Assembly: GCA_902728285.1 (NCBI GenBank)
Contig: CACVBU010000545.1
Coordinates: forward strand, 124,001-188,000
DNA length: 64,000 bases
Direction: 5' to 3'
Origin: Clytia hemisphaerica
Taxonomy: Eukaryota; Cnidaria; Hydrozoa; Leptothecata; Clytiidae
Below, piece after piece: positions 24,001 to 39,000 of the stretch; positions within the stretch are counted from its first letter, which is position 1, and each line of letters opens with the position of its first letter. Under the pieces are notes generated by a model. The model had not been told where the DNA came from. It did no database searches and saw only the letters and a program-made list of their open reading frames with translations. The position numbers and the translations under genes are program-made.

Positions 24001-27000
24001 CGACCTTTTGTTTCGGAATTCCATTAGTTCGTTGTAAGAGAATACCCATGTTCAGTTGTCAGTTTTTTTAACATCGATAAAAGTTCTTCCGTCGTTGAAG
24101 ATAATCAAGAGGCTCAAAATTCTGAATAATTCACCAACATTTCAAGAGTATATACTAATTTGCTGTGTGTAAACCATTTTCCGTCTAAAGGCAGCGGCCC
24201 ACTCAGCATTTTATGGTCGACGAACAAGGCACACGGCTCGGGCGCTTTGGTCGCTGAACGCTTTTCCCATTCCACTGATCCAAAATAAAGGGGAGATATG
24301 CTGCACATTTTTTCTTTTTTCTATTGTTGATATTTTTTTGCACACGGTACAAAAGAGTTAAATGTCTCTTCTGATTGGCTTATCAAAAAAGAACAATAGG
24401 GAAGCTGAACAGCTTAGCGAAAAAATGTTGAAAAGTTGCAACTCTTGTTGCGCTCAAAGCGACAGCCTTTGAAGGCTTAATCTATGTAATTCATGCAATA
24501 ATTAAGCCGTGCACCTTGTGCGCCGACCATTAAATGCTTAGTGTGGGTAGCGGCTTTTAGACGGAAAACCTTGCTTTGTTGACCACTGTTTTTAATCTTG
24601 ATTCATCATATATTTTATTTTCAGCTTAGACAACCAGATCACAGATTTAGATTTTGTCGATACATTTCTTGACATGGACCATCTGAAAGCTTCCTTTCCC
24701 GACTACAAAATTCAGGTAAAATGAATGAAATGAAGGTTTGATTGAAAAAGGATTAGATTCAAGCGTTCAGAGACTCATTCTGACGCATTAATTTATTTAA
24801 CCAATTTAGAAATATTACTTCTTGTACTCATAGGTAGACTCTAAATAACGACGCGTCCAGTAGAGATGATCTGATTCTAGTGACTGTTCTACTAAATTTT
24901 GTGTTCTATTATGATTTGATTTGGTATGCTTTAGAACTTGGTCATTGTCCGTCATTTCAGTCAGATATGCATGATATAATCTTATTTTCTTTTTAGTGTG
25001 ACCAAGAAGTAGAAGCTCAGCGACCACCTTTCAGGTATATTTCTTATCACATATTATCACAAGTATCTCTGAAATGAGCTTCAAATGACGCTAGCCATGA
25101 AGCCAACTTTCACTTTCAAAGATAACATGTTTTAGTCTCCGCCATAACGGGAAGATTTACCTGGTTACTTTCTGCCCCTTTGGGAAGATTTTGTCATTGG
25201 GAAGTCAAGAAATGATTGAATTTCACGCGAGTCTGTGCGATAACAAACGAAAAGTCAAATTTTCTTTTTTGGAAATAGAGTAAAGAATTCAAGGTTATTT
25301 TGCGGGGGAAAAGTTTTACCTGAGCAATCTTGCTTGATCCAATTCGTTTTCTAAAATTCCCGAAAAGAAAGTTTGAATTGGAAAAATTACGATTGAATCA
25401 GTTGCGAATTGTATGAATTGAAAATTTGTAATGAAGTGTTTTCTAGTCGAAAGCTTAACTACTGTAGGATAGCTAAATTTCCCAATTAACGCAAAAGCGG
25501 TTCGGAGGCAATTTGGCGTAATAGTTCGTGGATATTACAGTATGACCGCCTAACAATTTGTAGCTAATCTTTTCCTACTCAGAGTCACGAGTTTCTTTTC
25601 TGTTGTAAAGCCGGGAATGAGGAAGTTTGATAATTCTAGAGCACTGATTATTATAGCATTAGCTTTACTCTTTCAAAGTGGAGTCAAATCTTTATTTTTC
25701 CAAATTCGCGTACAGATTTTTCTCTTCCTTTTGACGTTGAGGCAGGATCTTGGAAATCAAGACTGCAGGATTTTTACATTCAAAGTCCAATTTGAATTCA
25801 ATTTAATTGGTTTTTTTAGTCAAAATCCAGCGTCTTTTGCGTTGATTCCAGAGCTGTTCTTTCGTTCGAGGTTGTAGGGAGCTTTTATAAACTCTCAATC
25901 TAAACATTGCAGCGATGTATCTTTTTCTATGTATTCTTTGGAACTCGATCCAATCAATATGTCGAGAAAGATTCACCAATGTAGCCTTAGACCTGACATA
26001 AACTTATTTCCAATAAACCCTGAAACATTGTGGAGAATACTTCTTTATGGCGGATTTTGAAAATTCATTCATTCGCGACACTCTGGCCGTTTTCCGTTGT
26101 TCTAATTTTCTCACTCTCCCAGCTTTTATTTCTCTTTTATTTTCTGTTTTTCTTTTCGTCATAATTTATGATTTTCATTTTCATTTTTTGTTTTTCATTT
26201 TCTGCTTCCCAACTTATGGCAGTATAATCTAGTGTTTTTTAGCGGGAAGCTAGGAGGAACCTTTATTGTTTGTATATTTGTTCCGTTTAAAATCTCTTAA
26301 AGATGAAAAATATATCCGTAGACACCTGGTTATTCGAAACTCCAAGGGGGATAAGGGGGAATTTACTTCGAATAACCGGGAGATCGAATAACCGGGAGAT
26401 CGAATAACTGACAAATTCGTTTTCACGCCAGATTTTCAACTGAACCTTAATGCGATGAACTTTTCTGAAGTAATACGCAGGCTGCAAAATTAAAGTCTGA
26501 AGACAAATCACGCTTTTACTCGAAATTTTTATGTGCTTGTTACATGTCATTTATTTCTGATTGGTTCGAATTTATTGACACTAATAAAGTTATCAGCTGT
26601 TAAGTTGTAAAGCAAGAAACATGGGAATAAAATCACTTGAATTTGTTCGAGTAATCGCATGTTTTGACTGCATTGATATAATTTTACAACCCGTGTATTG
26701 AGACATTGTTGTTCAGTCTGCACCGAAGGAGAATATTATAGACTTTTGAAGAAATTGCTTGAAGAGTGTAAATTGCCATGAATAGTGAAATCTGATTTTT
26801 TTGAAGAAAAAAAATTTTAATCGCAGAAAATCAATGTTCTCGCTCGACGATCTCCCAATAAGAAAAATTCGAATAACTGAAAGTGATTTAGCCTATAATT
26901 GGTTCCATGGGGAACACAGATCGCTTCGAATTACAGAAAGTTCGAATAACTGAAAGTGTCTATGCCCGAGTTTGGGTAAGATGATCCAAGGGGAACGCCA

Positions 27001-30000
27001 TTACACCTAGATTTGTAAAGTGTTTTTAGGGAACCCTTGGAAAATGGCCACATGATTTTTTTCGTACATACATACAGAGGGCAAGATTCTCGTAAAGGTT
27101 GCTGAAGCCGTTATTCCCGAAAAACGGATTTTCGAATTTTGGGAAAATGTGACGGAGTCCTTTTTTGGAAAGAAATATTGAAAACTGACTTAAAATGTGG
27201 TGTTTTAAGGACTTAACGAAATTGCTTCACTAGTTTTTTTGCACAATGGTGTTAAACGGAAATACTTGATTATGTATTACGGTTGACGTTTTCTAATCCC
27301 ACGTTCTACCATTCGATGAAACTAATTCCATTGAAATTCAAATTATAGAGAGTGTCAACTGTAGCTGCCTAAAATTAGTGAATTTGTTTCAAATGCGATT
27401 CCGGTGTTGGTCTGGTACGAATCGAGACAGATTGACACACGGCACGAAACGGTACAAGGGTACAATATTGAATTATCAAGAAACAAAGTATTTTGCGTTT
27501 GAAGATGTTATATTTGCAAAGAAAATGATTTATCGGATGTTTAGACGCGTTGACGTTTGATGACTTGCTCAAAGTGTTCGTTTTCATCATCAATATCATC
27601 GTACTCGATGTTTGACAAAGATTTTCTTTTCACTCCTTTTGAGGTGTTTGATTCTGCACCGCTCAGGGTTTTAGCGACAATGTCGGTTGACGTAAACAAC
27701 TTATTGACTTTGATCCCTTCTGAGTGAACTTTTGATGAAATTGTCATGTTATTGGTGAGCTTGTCTGCCAATTCAGTGAAAACTTTGTCATCAGTAGTTT
27801 TGTAGAATGTTGTTTCGCCAATTTCAACAAAAGGATGTGAACATCGTTGAGTAAGATCGTTCACGTCTCGGCGTTTTGCTTTGATAACAACACGAGTCTC
27901 AGTGAAAGGTTTTGATTTGAGAACGGCGTTCTTGTATGAAGCTTTCAGAACACGATGGTACAACTTCAAATTGATTTGAGAACGCCCAGTGTTCAACTTC
28001 TTTATGTTTGAATTCTCCAATGCAAATGCCATTGCACAAGGATTCTTAGATTTTCCGATCTGATGAAATTCATCTCGGGATTGAATTTTTGATCGCAAAT
28101 CGACGACTGATTTGCGTTTTGTGGTGAAAACTTTAGCACGAGTGATATTGACCTTTGTCTTGGAAGCAATCTTGAATAACGATTTACTCGTAACACTCGA
28201 TTTTTCACCAAAGACATTCATTTTACTCAAAATACACATTTTGACAACACTTTCTGCGACTTGATTCGACAGAAACAAAATTGATATGAACTTTTCAATT
28301 GAAAGGAAATAATTGACGTCAAATATTTTTGCAAAACGTCAGAAGACGATTTTTTTTAAATTGACGTAACAATTAATTTTAAATTGCGTCCTCCTTTAAA
28401 CTTTTGCGGAGCTATCGGCCGCACCATACCGCATATAAACTAGTCAAACCCACAGCGTGCTCTTTAATCACTTTTAAGTTTGTATGGCGGTCAAATCAAT
28501 AGTGTCAAAATGTCTGTATCTTAGAGGGCGGCAAGACGTCAATGACTTCTTTGAAATCAGGACGCTTCAAAGTACCTGTGTACCAAAAATGAAAGTTTTT
28601 AGCACTTGAGGAGAAAAAGTTCTTCATCTTCGTTTTCTAAAAATTTCAATCTTTTCAATGGTATATAATTTGTTAGATATGTAGCATTGGTTGGAAAATG
28701 ACAAGCAAAACAGAAATTAGTGCACGTTTAAAGGCTTTGTTTTTAAATAATCGCTCTTATTTATCATTTGCTTACTCATCAATTTTGATTCACAAGCTTT
28801 TTAATATTGGATTGATATGGATGTGGAGCAAGATTGTTCAGAAAGAGGAAAAGAGAAACATTTTTTTTGCTTATATCAGCACAATATAGAATTAGGCAGA
28901 CACTGTTCTCATACGAAAAATGTGTCAGATATGAAACGGGAACACGTAAAAATAAAACCTTTAAGAATATTTTTAACACCTTACTTTTCAAATCTTTCAG
29001 GATTTCGTTCCCAGCGAAACCGGCACCTGCACCACAAACGAAAACATCAAGGAAACGGAAAGCGGAAGAAGAAACTCCTATCACCAATATCAAAACAAAT
29101 GAAGATGAGAATGTCTTGAAAATTGAACCTTATGTTATTCCAAACCGTGGACCGTACCCCTATAATCAACCCAAAATGTAAACATTTTCGTTTGAAGCTC
29201 TTTTCTCTAACCTACTGTATATTTAGGTGTCTGAATAGCTTAGAAATCTATTAAACTTGATTGATCTGGTCAGCTTGGTAAACTCCAGAATCCTTAATTT
29301 TAAAATTATCTTTAAAGCGCCGAAGACGCTATATTGCCCTAAGCCGTGTTTCTTAGCCTTATGATCTGAACAGGATGTTATCCCCGTCCAAAGTATGATT
29401 ACGTTGTTATTCGAAATCTGGAAACTGCCATGAGAGTTCAAGAGTTTAATCGATAATCTATTATAATATCTATCTATTTATTGAGTGCGATCGAGCAATA
29501 ATAAGTCATAATAAAAGTTCATTTAACAAAAAAACCGTACCTGACATAATATTTTCGTAACTAGCCTACTAATTTATGTTGCGTTTTTTTTTTGGCCCAC
29601 CTGTTATGATAAAACAACTGAACAACTAATATTATATTTGAATAACATATTCTTCCCCCACCCCCATAGGAACGCAGTGCCCTTCACACCGACCCAGGTA
29701 GAAGCCATCAAGTCAGGTATGCAACCTGGTTTGACCATGGTTGTGGGACCACCAGGAACAGGAAAGACTGACGTGGCAGTTCAAATCATCTCCAATATCT
29801 ACCACAACTTCCCTGAACAACGCACACTCATCGTCACACATTCTAATCAGGTATCCATCCATCCCAACTTTAAGTTTTCTATTCCATTTTCTCAGTATAC
29901 TACTAACTATAACTATTAGTATTTTAAATTTTGATATTGTCAATAGATTGTGGTAACAGACTGCTCCATATATAGAGCAAAGTATCGATTTGAAAATTAA

Positions 30001-33000
30001 ATTTCATTAAAAAACCAAAAATATTACCGACTGTTTCACGCCTTAAAATGTCTAAAATTTTACAGTGAATTTCATAAATGAAACGACCATTAAACCCCTA
30101 TCAGACGCCCTCTTCCCCCTCACGCCCTTTAAGTAGGTACGTTTGCAAACCATGGTTAGAGGCGACCCAAAGGCTTCTTATTCGAGGAAAGTAGAAGAAA
30201 GCGCGACTCTTTCTCCCTGGATTGCTTCTCTTACCCTTCTCTTAACTGCTGAACATCAAGTAGAGAGGCATCAAATACCATTTTTGTACTAAGTGTGAAG
30301 TCTTTGGTAAGACCCGGTAGAAACTAAATCGACCCTTTTGTAATACTTTTTAGGCGTTGAATCAACTATTTGAGAAGATTATGGCGTTGGACATTGACGA
30401 GCGACATTTGTTGCGTCTTGGTCACGGTGAAGAATCTCTTGAAACTGAGAAAGATTTCAGCAGGTAATATAAACCAAAAATTGATGTGAAATTGAGTCTT
30501 GACCCATTAAAGTGCAATCAATCCGTAACTACAAATTTTCAAACATCATTTGATTTCAAATGCGTGTACACACGCAAACTAAGAATAAAATGCCAACTTG
30601 GAATATCATTCTTTTAATCTCTATTTCTACATTTATTTATGGATTGGGCCCGTATTACATTTTCATTTTATTTCTTACGTAGGTATGGACGTGTCAATTT
30701 CGTCCTTGCACGCCGAATGCACCTTCTCGAGGAAGTTCAAAGACTTCAGGTAACTCAATTCCTATCAAGTTGAGATTTTTTTTCGTTGTCCTAGACCGTT
30801 AATCGCACTCTACAATCTACTGCAATGAAAACTGTAGGTGTTAACATGAAAAGTGTTTAGCCTTGTGTACCACAGTCTTTATCTTGGAATTATATCTTCT
30901 CTCATTTTTTTTTCAGCAAAGTCTTGGTGTACCAGGTGACATGTCTTACACGTGTGAAACCGCTGGCCACTTTTATCTCTATCAGGTAAGAATAAGCGAA
31001 CATCTCTTGCGCATCTATTACTGTAGTTGCGTCTGAATTCTCCAATTCAAAAATTTATAGGCAAGATATTTTAGCCCTTTTGGCTACAGTTCTTATTTTT
31101 ACACTATCGAGTTTTAACACTATGCATTTTTTTCCGTCAAAGGTGATCGCCAGATGGGAAGAGTACCAAAGCAGATTGAAGAAAAAGGTTTGATTGAATC
31201 AAATTACAGCCCAGATTAACTTCATATTTAGAATTTTCCTTACGTTCATCTAGCGTCAGATGTTGAATGTTCGTGGGACAGGCTTAGTGTCTTGGTAGCT
31301 TGTGCGAGAGAGTTGACATTTCTATTTACAACAAATATATTATAAATATTTCTTATTTCTCAGCCGGATGATATGGAAGCGATATCGGAATATTTCCCAT
31401 TCAAAGTGTACTTCTTGAACGCGCCTCTGGTAAAAATTTATAACTGTTTTTCAAGTCAAATCTTTGCGTTCAATTTAAAAAGATGGACATTTTGTACTCA
31501 TCCAGAGTGATGATTTTTTAAGTTTACGGCGGCCACAGTCCTGAGGTGACCCGAAGGCTCCCATTTCGCTAACTACCTTATCGGGGAAAACTTCGTCGGG
31601 AAAAATTTTCGTCGGTGAAAATTTTCGTCGGGGAAAAATTCGTCACTTGCTGGTAGTTGGTAAACGCATTAAGGCCGGGGAAAATTTTCGTCGGGGAAAA
31701 TATTCGTTACTTGTCCAAAATTTCGTCACTTTTCCCCGACGAAGTTTTCCCCGATAAGGTATCTACCTGCAGGTAGGGGAAGAGCGCTACTCATTCTTTC
31801 CTGGATTGCTCAATTTACCATTGACCCTTCTCTTTAATTGTGGAGCATTGAACAGAGCAAAATTGAGTACCATTTTCATGTCCTTAGAAAGGCCCTAATC
31901 TTGGTTGAACCACAACCTTGAACCAATTCAGTCGCTTCGTATAGCTCTTACGGTGGCTTGAAGATAAAAATGCTATGTTAATTTATCCACTCATGTCTTT
32001 TTTTTTAATCAATTCAGCCATTATTCAAAGGAAAGTCGTACGAGGAAGATCGAGAAATAGCAGAAGGCTGTTATCGACACATTAAGAAAATCTTCACCGA
32101 ACTGGATGAGTATCGTGCATTCGAACTCTTACGCAACGGTAGGGTTTCTGTTTGATTTTTTTTGCCGTTTCCCCCCATAACAATTTAAATTATTTACTTT
32201 TTACAGCATTTTGTCCTGAAAATGATTTTTCTACCAAATACAGATAATAATATACTAACTATAATAATAACCTTTATAACTTGAATAACCTTTAACTTGA
32301 ATAATTTGATTTAAATATACGGTTTTGAACTCGAAATCCAGTTTTGATTTATTCTTGATATGGGAATCACTTGAAATTTCATTAGGGTCTCTGTTAAATA
32401 GTCTGATGGGACCTAATTCATTTCCGTCAAAAATTCAAAGAATTACAAAGTAAAAAGTTTTTTAATAGTCTCAAACTTGTCCCCAACGTACTGTCAGCTT
32501 TCCAATACTTATTGATGGCACCAGATAATACATTTCCGTAGTCTAAACACTCCCATAAAAGTCAAATATTTCTGTAAAGCCCGAACTGCTCTGCTGTGCT
32601 TTAAGCTCTTCCAAGTAAAAAAAAGCGAATATCGTAAAAAATATTCCTGCTATTGTTTTCGAAAACCCGCAATGCTTCTGATTGGTCAAGCGCTGAAATT
32701 CTATTGTAATATCACGTGACCTAGGTAGGATTTCCTACCGAACCTCGGCACACTTTTCAACCAAAGCACAACATCTAGCCCTTTGGACTTTATAAATCTA
32801 TGGAGCCATCACTAGGATATTCTGTAGCCTCCATCATTAACGTAAATCAAGCCTGGGATTCAATCAACTTCCCCTCTGTTAATTTGGTATCTGATGGTTA
32901 TAACGAATTGTTTCACTGGTGATTTCAGGTCGTGATCGTTCGAAATACTTGTTGATCAAAACGGCCAAGATTATTGCAATGACTTGTACCCATGCTGCTT

Positions 33001-36000
33001 TGCGCCGAAGAGATTTGGTCGAGCTTGGTTTCAAGTATGACAACGTGCTGATGGAAGAAGCTGCGCAGATCCTTGAAATCGAAACTTTTGTACCTCTCAT
33101 GTTGCAGGTAAATTAATTATATCTATAGTCGTTTACAAAACCATTTACTCTTTCTTCTCTCAAAAATAAGATTTTACTCGTCTTATTTTTGAATCTTGAT
33201 GAAAATACATCTATATGCATCAACTCTAACATAAAAGGATTAAGTAGAGTTTGACTGGGTCGAATGACGTCAAATATCTTTGTCCGTGTCGTGTCTGTAC
33301 ATGTTAATTACAACCACTTCGGACGTTTGACATCAATCAACCCTAGTAAACTAGAACCCGTTCCCTTTTCGCAAGAAAAGGTGTATTATCGAACCTTATC
33401 TACTACTTCGCAGCCGTTGCAACCATGCAGGAGGGGGTACAGCCGCTGGGTACTAACCCATAGAGTACTTTTATCCCTGTTGGAAAATCGCACTAGTACA
33501 TCAGCCCATAGACATATGTCTATGATCAGCCCTAATAGAATGGATATTATAGATTTGCGGCCGAATTCCTCACTGGAAACATTAAAATCCTAGAGGTTTC
33601 CTTTATAACCACCGAATGAAAATTTACAAAAGGAGATCTAAAATACCACACTGTCTTTTATTCCGCAGACACCTGAAGATGGATATAATCGATTGAAGCG
33701 CGTCATCCTCATTGGAGATCATCATCAGGTAATATATTCTTTTCATTAAGTAGCATCCATAAACCGCCTCCCTTTTTTATATCACATAGATTTTGACGTT
33801 TTTGACAGGAAATTTTCTAGAAATATTGAACATTCAACCGAGAGAAGACCATTTTCTTTCCCATGCATTTAGCCGTATACGTATAAATGTTGCAAAGTTA
33901 TCCGAATTCTCTCGAATCGTAAGTTTTAGTTTTAGCCCACCTTCTCTGCCAATAATATCTCGTGAAAGTTACAACAGTCTATTAAAGCTGCTACTGACTA
34001 ATTTATTCTATCTTCTTCCTCTCCTTTTAGTTACCGCCGGTTATCAAGAATATGGCTTTCCAGAAGTTTTCCAACATGGAACAATCGCTCTTCACAAGAT
34101 TCGTTCGTCTTGGAGTGCCTTATGTCCAGCTTGATGCCCAAGGTCGTGCACGGCCAAGGTAAGTTCGATGGAATTTTAGATGCATTTATCCTATCGTTCG
34201 ACATAAGCTTTTTTCACTGCAAAACTAAATTTCACTCTAATTTTATGAAGTCGAGCTCTTTAGTAGCGAGATTTTGTCTGAGATTGAATTGAAAATTTCT
34301 GTAAACCGCCTACTTAGTTTTCGTTTTTATACGGCAAACTCTCCTGTTGGCCCTTGTTAAAATAAAACCTTTTCAAACATCATAACATGGAACCGGGGTT
34401 TAGGTACACCCTAAGAAAATAGATACCTCCTGAATTTTGGTCGCAGCTCCCTCCTGCGAACAGTAAATGGGAGCGAATGAAGACTTTCTGAGAACCTCTA
34501 TATCTAATATTATATTCCTACGTTTGATCGTCTTCTTTTCCAGTATTTGCAGTTTGTACAGCTGGCGTTACCAGAAGCTTGGCAATTTGTCTCACGTGGT
34601 CACTCGACCCAAATTCAAAGCTGCCAATCCAGGCTTGTTTTACGACTACCAATTGATCAACGTGGAAAATTTTAATGGGGTCGGCGAATCAGAACCCAAT
34701 CCCTTTTTCTATCAGGTACTTACAAACCCTTCCAGCAATAACTGGCAATAACTGTAATATTTCCAACCAGCATGAAACTTAAAATACGGGTTAAGGTGAA
34801 CAAAGTAAAGAATGAATCTGATTGGTCGATGGAATATGTCCTTCAGTAAAGAATCATCCAGGCTAGTTCAATTTATTCCAATAAAGTATGAGTACGAACA
34901 CAGACGGACTTGATAGGACTTGTAAAAGTTGTGTTTTGTGTGTTCGATCCAATAGCTGCAAAAAAATCATTTTTTATGATCGGACTTGCAAAAGTTGTGT
35001 TTTCTGTGTTTTCTGTGTTCGATCCAATAGCTGCAAAAAATTCATTTTTTATGATCGAACTTGCAAATGTTGTGTTTTCTGTGTTTTGTGTGTTCGATCG
35101 ATTGGCTGCAAAAAAAATCATTGTTTTGTGATTGGACTTGCAAATGTTGTGTTTTCTGTGTTTTGTGTGTTCGGTCCAATAGCTGCAAAAAATTCATTTT
35201 TTATGATCGGACTTGCAAATGTTGTGTTTTCTGTGTTTTCTGTGTTCGATCCAATAGCTGCAAAAAATTCATTTTTTATGATCGAACTTGCAAATGTTGT
35301 GTTTTCTGTGTTTTGTGTGTTCGATCGATTGGCTGCAAAAAAAATCATTGTTTTGTGATTGGACTTGCAAATGTTGTGTTTTCTGTGATTTCTGTGTTCA
35401 ATCCAATAGCTGCAGAAAATGACTTTTTTATGATTGGACTTGCAAATGTTGTGTTTTCTGTGTTTTGTGTGTTCGATCCAATAGCTGCAAAAAAATCATT
35501 TTTTGTGATAGGACTTGCAAATGTTGTGTTTTCTGTGTTTTGTGTGTTCGATCAAATAGCTGCAAAAAAATCATTTTTTGTGATAGGACTTGCAAATGTT
35601 GTTTTCTGTGTTTTGTGTGTTCGATCCAATAGCTGCAAAAAATTCATTTTTTATGATCGAACTTGCAAATGTTGTGTTTTCTGTGTTTTGTGTGTTCGAT
35701 CGATTGGCTGCAAAAAAATCATTGTTTTGTGATTGGACTTGCAAATGTTGTGTTTTCTGTGTTTTCTGTGTTCAATCCAATAGCTGCAGAAAATGACTTT
35801 TTTATGATTGGACTTGCAAATGTTGTGTTTTCTGTGTTTTGTGTGTTCGATCCAATAGCTGCAAAAAAATCATTTTTTGTGATAGGACTTGCAAATGTTG
35901 TGTTTTCTGTGTTTGGTGTGTTCGATCCAATAGCTGCAAAAAAATCATTTTTTTGTGATAGGACTTGCAAATGTTGTGTTTTTCGTGTGTTTGTGTTGTT

Positions 36001-39000
36001 CGATCAATTGGCTGCAGAAAAACAATTTTTTTTTTGATAGGACTTGCAAATGTTGTGTTTTTCTGTGTTTTGTGTGTTCGATCAAATAGCTGCAAAAAAA
36101 TCATTTTTTGTGATTGGACTTGCAAATGTTGTGTTTTCTGTGTTTTGTGTGTTCGATCCAATAGCTGCAAAAAAATCATTTTTTGTGATAGGACTTGCAA
36201 ATGTTGTGTTTTCTGTGTTTTGTGTGTTCGATCGATTGGCTGCAAAAAAATCATTTTTTGTGATTGGACTTGCAAATATTGTGTTTTCTGTGTTTTGTGT
36301 GTTCGATCAATTGGCTGCAGAAAATGACTTTTTTTTATGATCGGACTTGCAAATGTTGTGTTTTTTGTGTTTTGTGCGTTCGCTCGTTTCACTTATAGAA
36401 AGTATATTTTTATGCTTAAAACTAAACGAACCAATCCCAGTCAAAGCCATGCATCGTTTTGAGATTACACTTATTTTTGGCAGATTTTTTTCGAAAGCCT
36501 TCAATACTGTTTGTTGATTTTGAAACTCTCATAAAGAAGCTTCACTCACTCCGCTTCTCTAAAAAAAACACTACTTGTCCTTGTAAACTATCAATGACAA
36601 AAATCCTTGATTCTAGACGTCACCAATAAACTGGATCCCATTCTGTTCAATATATACTACGATATGGCTGCTAAGACCGACACAAAATGTGTTCAGTATG
36701 CTTACGACACCAGCATATTTACTGACATGCCTATGGTGATATAGAACTGTGTTCAAGAAGTCAATACTGACATTAACGTCATTGAGGAATGACCAGACTC
36801 GAATCTAATCTTCATCGCCAAAAAGACGAAATGTTTTTTTACCACCAGTCAGATGGTCAGAAGTCACAACTTTAAATTCGAATTCAACTCGAGCAATGAA
36901 ATATTAATTGAGCGTGGTCCGTCATTCATAAGGCTTGGCCTCGATTTTAATTAACACACCCCTTCTCACAGACCCACTGTGATTTTAGAAATTTTGTGGC
37001 AGATTAAAAATGGCAATAATTTGCGAAATCGCGAAATTTAATGTCGCGAAAGTTAATTCGATTAAAGTACAAAAGCGTACACCACCACGCTTAAAAGCCT
37101 CGCCCTCATCAAAGGGAACCATACCAAGTCTGTTGTCTTTTGGATTCCAAACTCTCATTCAGTCACCATTTAGTCGAAAAAATAAAAAAGGCCAATAAAG
37201 GTATTGGCCTCATTAACAGACTTAAAAAACAAGTACCAAGAAAATCTCTGCTCACTTTATATAAATCTTACATTAGACTGCACTTTAGACTATGGGGATA
37301 TCATATACCACCATCCTGGAAATTCGACTTTTGTGCGTAAGCTTGAATCTATCCAATATAATTACTGTCGTGCTATAACAGGCTGCTTTCGTGGAACGTC
37401 TCAAGAAAAACTTTATTCTGAACTTGGTCTCGAGAGTCTAGCTGATCGTCGATTTAGTAGAAGAATAATCTTCTTCTACAAAATCTTGAACAATTTAGCC
37501 CCTTCTTATTTACTTAACTACTTACCAGCAAGACTTGCAGCGCCAGATAATCTAAGAACAAGAAATCCTAAGAAAAGGAACACAGACAATATGTATTTAC
37601 TTTATCTCACTTTAAAGATATGCAATCCATACACTTTTAATATAAGAACAATTTTATAAGAACAGCGAGGCTCAAAATCGCTAAAACAGGACCAAAAATT
37701 ATATGCTTATAAGAAAAATGAATATCCTCATATTGTGCGCCATCACTTGTTTACTTTGTAAGAACTAATTACCGAAAGGTATATCTCCGTCTATCGAGAG
37801 TTATTGATTTGATTCTTATAAATTATATGCTTATAAGAAAAATAAATATGCTCATATTGCACGCCATCCTTTGTTTACTTTGTAAGAACTAATTACCGAA
37901 GGGTATATCACCGTCTATCAAGAGCTATTGATTTGATTCTTATAAAGTATATGCTTATGAAAAAAATAAATATGCTCCAAATACTTTCGCTAGGCGAAAT
38001 TAACAAGACACACAAAACACAACATTTGCAATCCTGTCACAAAAAACGAATTTTCTGCAGCTATTGGATCGAACACACAAAACACAGAAAACACAACTTT
38101 TGCAAGTCCGATCATAAAAAAGTCATTTTTCTGCAGCTATTGGATCGAACACACAAAACACAGAAAACACAACATTTGCAAGTCCTATCATAAAAAAGTC
38201 ATTTTTCTGCAGCTATTGGATCGAACACACAAAACACAGAAAACACAACTTTTACAAGTCCTATCAACTACTTCATTGGAATAAATTGAACTAGCCTGGA
38301 TGATTCTTTAGACTGAAGGACATATTCCATCGACCAATCAGATTCATTCTTTACTTTGTTCACCACTACTCTAAAATACGGCAGTAGAAAAATACCAGAT
38401 AGCATCGGGCCTTAATTAATTACAAAAAATGTATTAAACGTACAGATTTTGACTACTCCAGCTCCTAGACACGATAAAGGAAGTTTGGTTTCCAAAGGGT
38501 AGCCCATAAACCTTGGAAATCCAGGGGTGTAAACGATTAGGAGAGGTCTCTAAATAAAGAACTACAACACTTATTTTAGATATACTAACGGAACCCAAGA
38601 CCCAATTGAAACAACTAAATAAATTTATTTTTATTTTTGATCTAGAATTTGGGCGAGGCAGAATATTGTGTTGCATTGTTTATGTACATGCGTCTCCTTG
38701 GTTACCCCGCGTCCAGTATTTCCATCTTGACAACGTACAACGGTCAAAAACATCTCATTCGTGACGTCATCGATAAACGGTGCGGCGAAAACCCGATTAT
38801 TGGACGCCCCCATAAGGTATTTTAAAAATTAGGCTTTGATTTACAATACCAAATGTTTGAAGCCCCGAAGGGGCTAGAGAGGATTTTCAACCTTTCTCAA
38901 ACAAGAGAATTTAAAAATCTTGTTTAAAAAACACGCGGATCACGTATTCTGTATGGGAAATAAGTTGCTTCATTTCCCATCCATGAAGGTCTCAGATTTA

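Larger units (their letters stand above)
34790..38371. mobile_element. Foldback (FB-like) transposon with 10-bp TSD in AQR intron 40
   Basis: A 3.6-kb element bounded by the direct repeat TAAAATACGG (34780-34789 and 38372-38381). The terminal inverted repeats (about 34796-34891 and 38272-38366) begin GGTGAACAAAGTAAAG and run nearly identically for about 95 bp. They continue into inverted tandem arrays: about 19 units of about 75 bp on the left and about 3.5 on the right. Between the arms lie degenerate non-LTR reverse-transcriptase fragments (36620-37660) and a TATAAG repeat (37690-37980). Long TIRs built of tandem repeats plus a 9-10-bp TSD match the foldback/MULE group of DNA transposons. 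No transposase of its own is visible. Confidence 0.85.

Noticed and set aside
27541-28278. Start of the nested ORF at 28278
   Set aside because: The codon there is TTG; the first ATG in frame is at 28239 with A at -3, so that start was used.
34905-36390. CRISPR-like array of regularly spaced repeats
   Set aside because: The units are contiguous tandem repeats without unique spacers, in an intron of an animal gene.
34888-36392. Long ORFs on both strands (up to 223 codons) with a repeated Cys/Phe-rich 25-residue peptide
   Set aside because: They follow the roughly 75-bp minisatellite, whose unit length is a multiple of three. ORFs appear in several frames and on both strands, as expected for a repeat and not for a gene.
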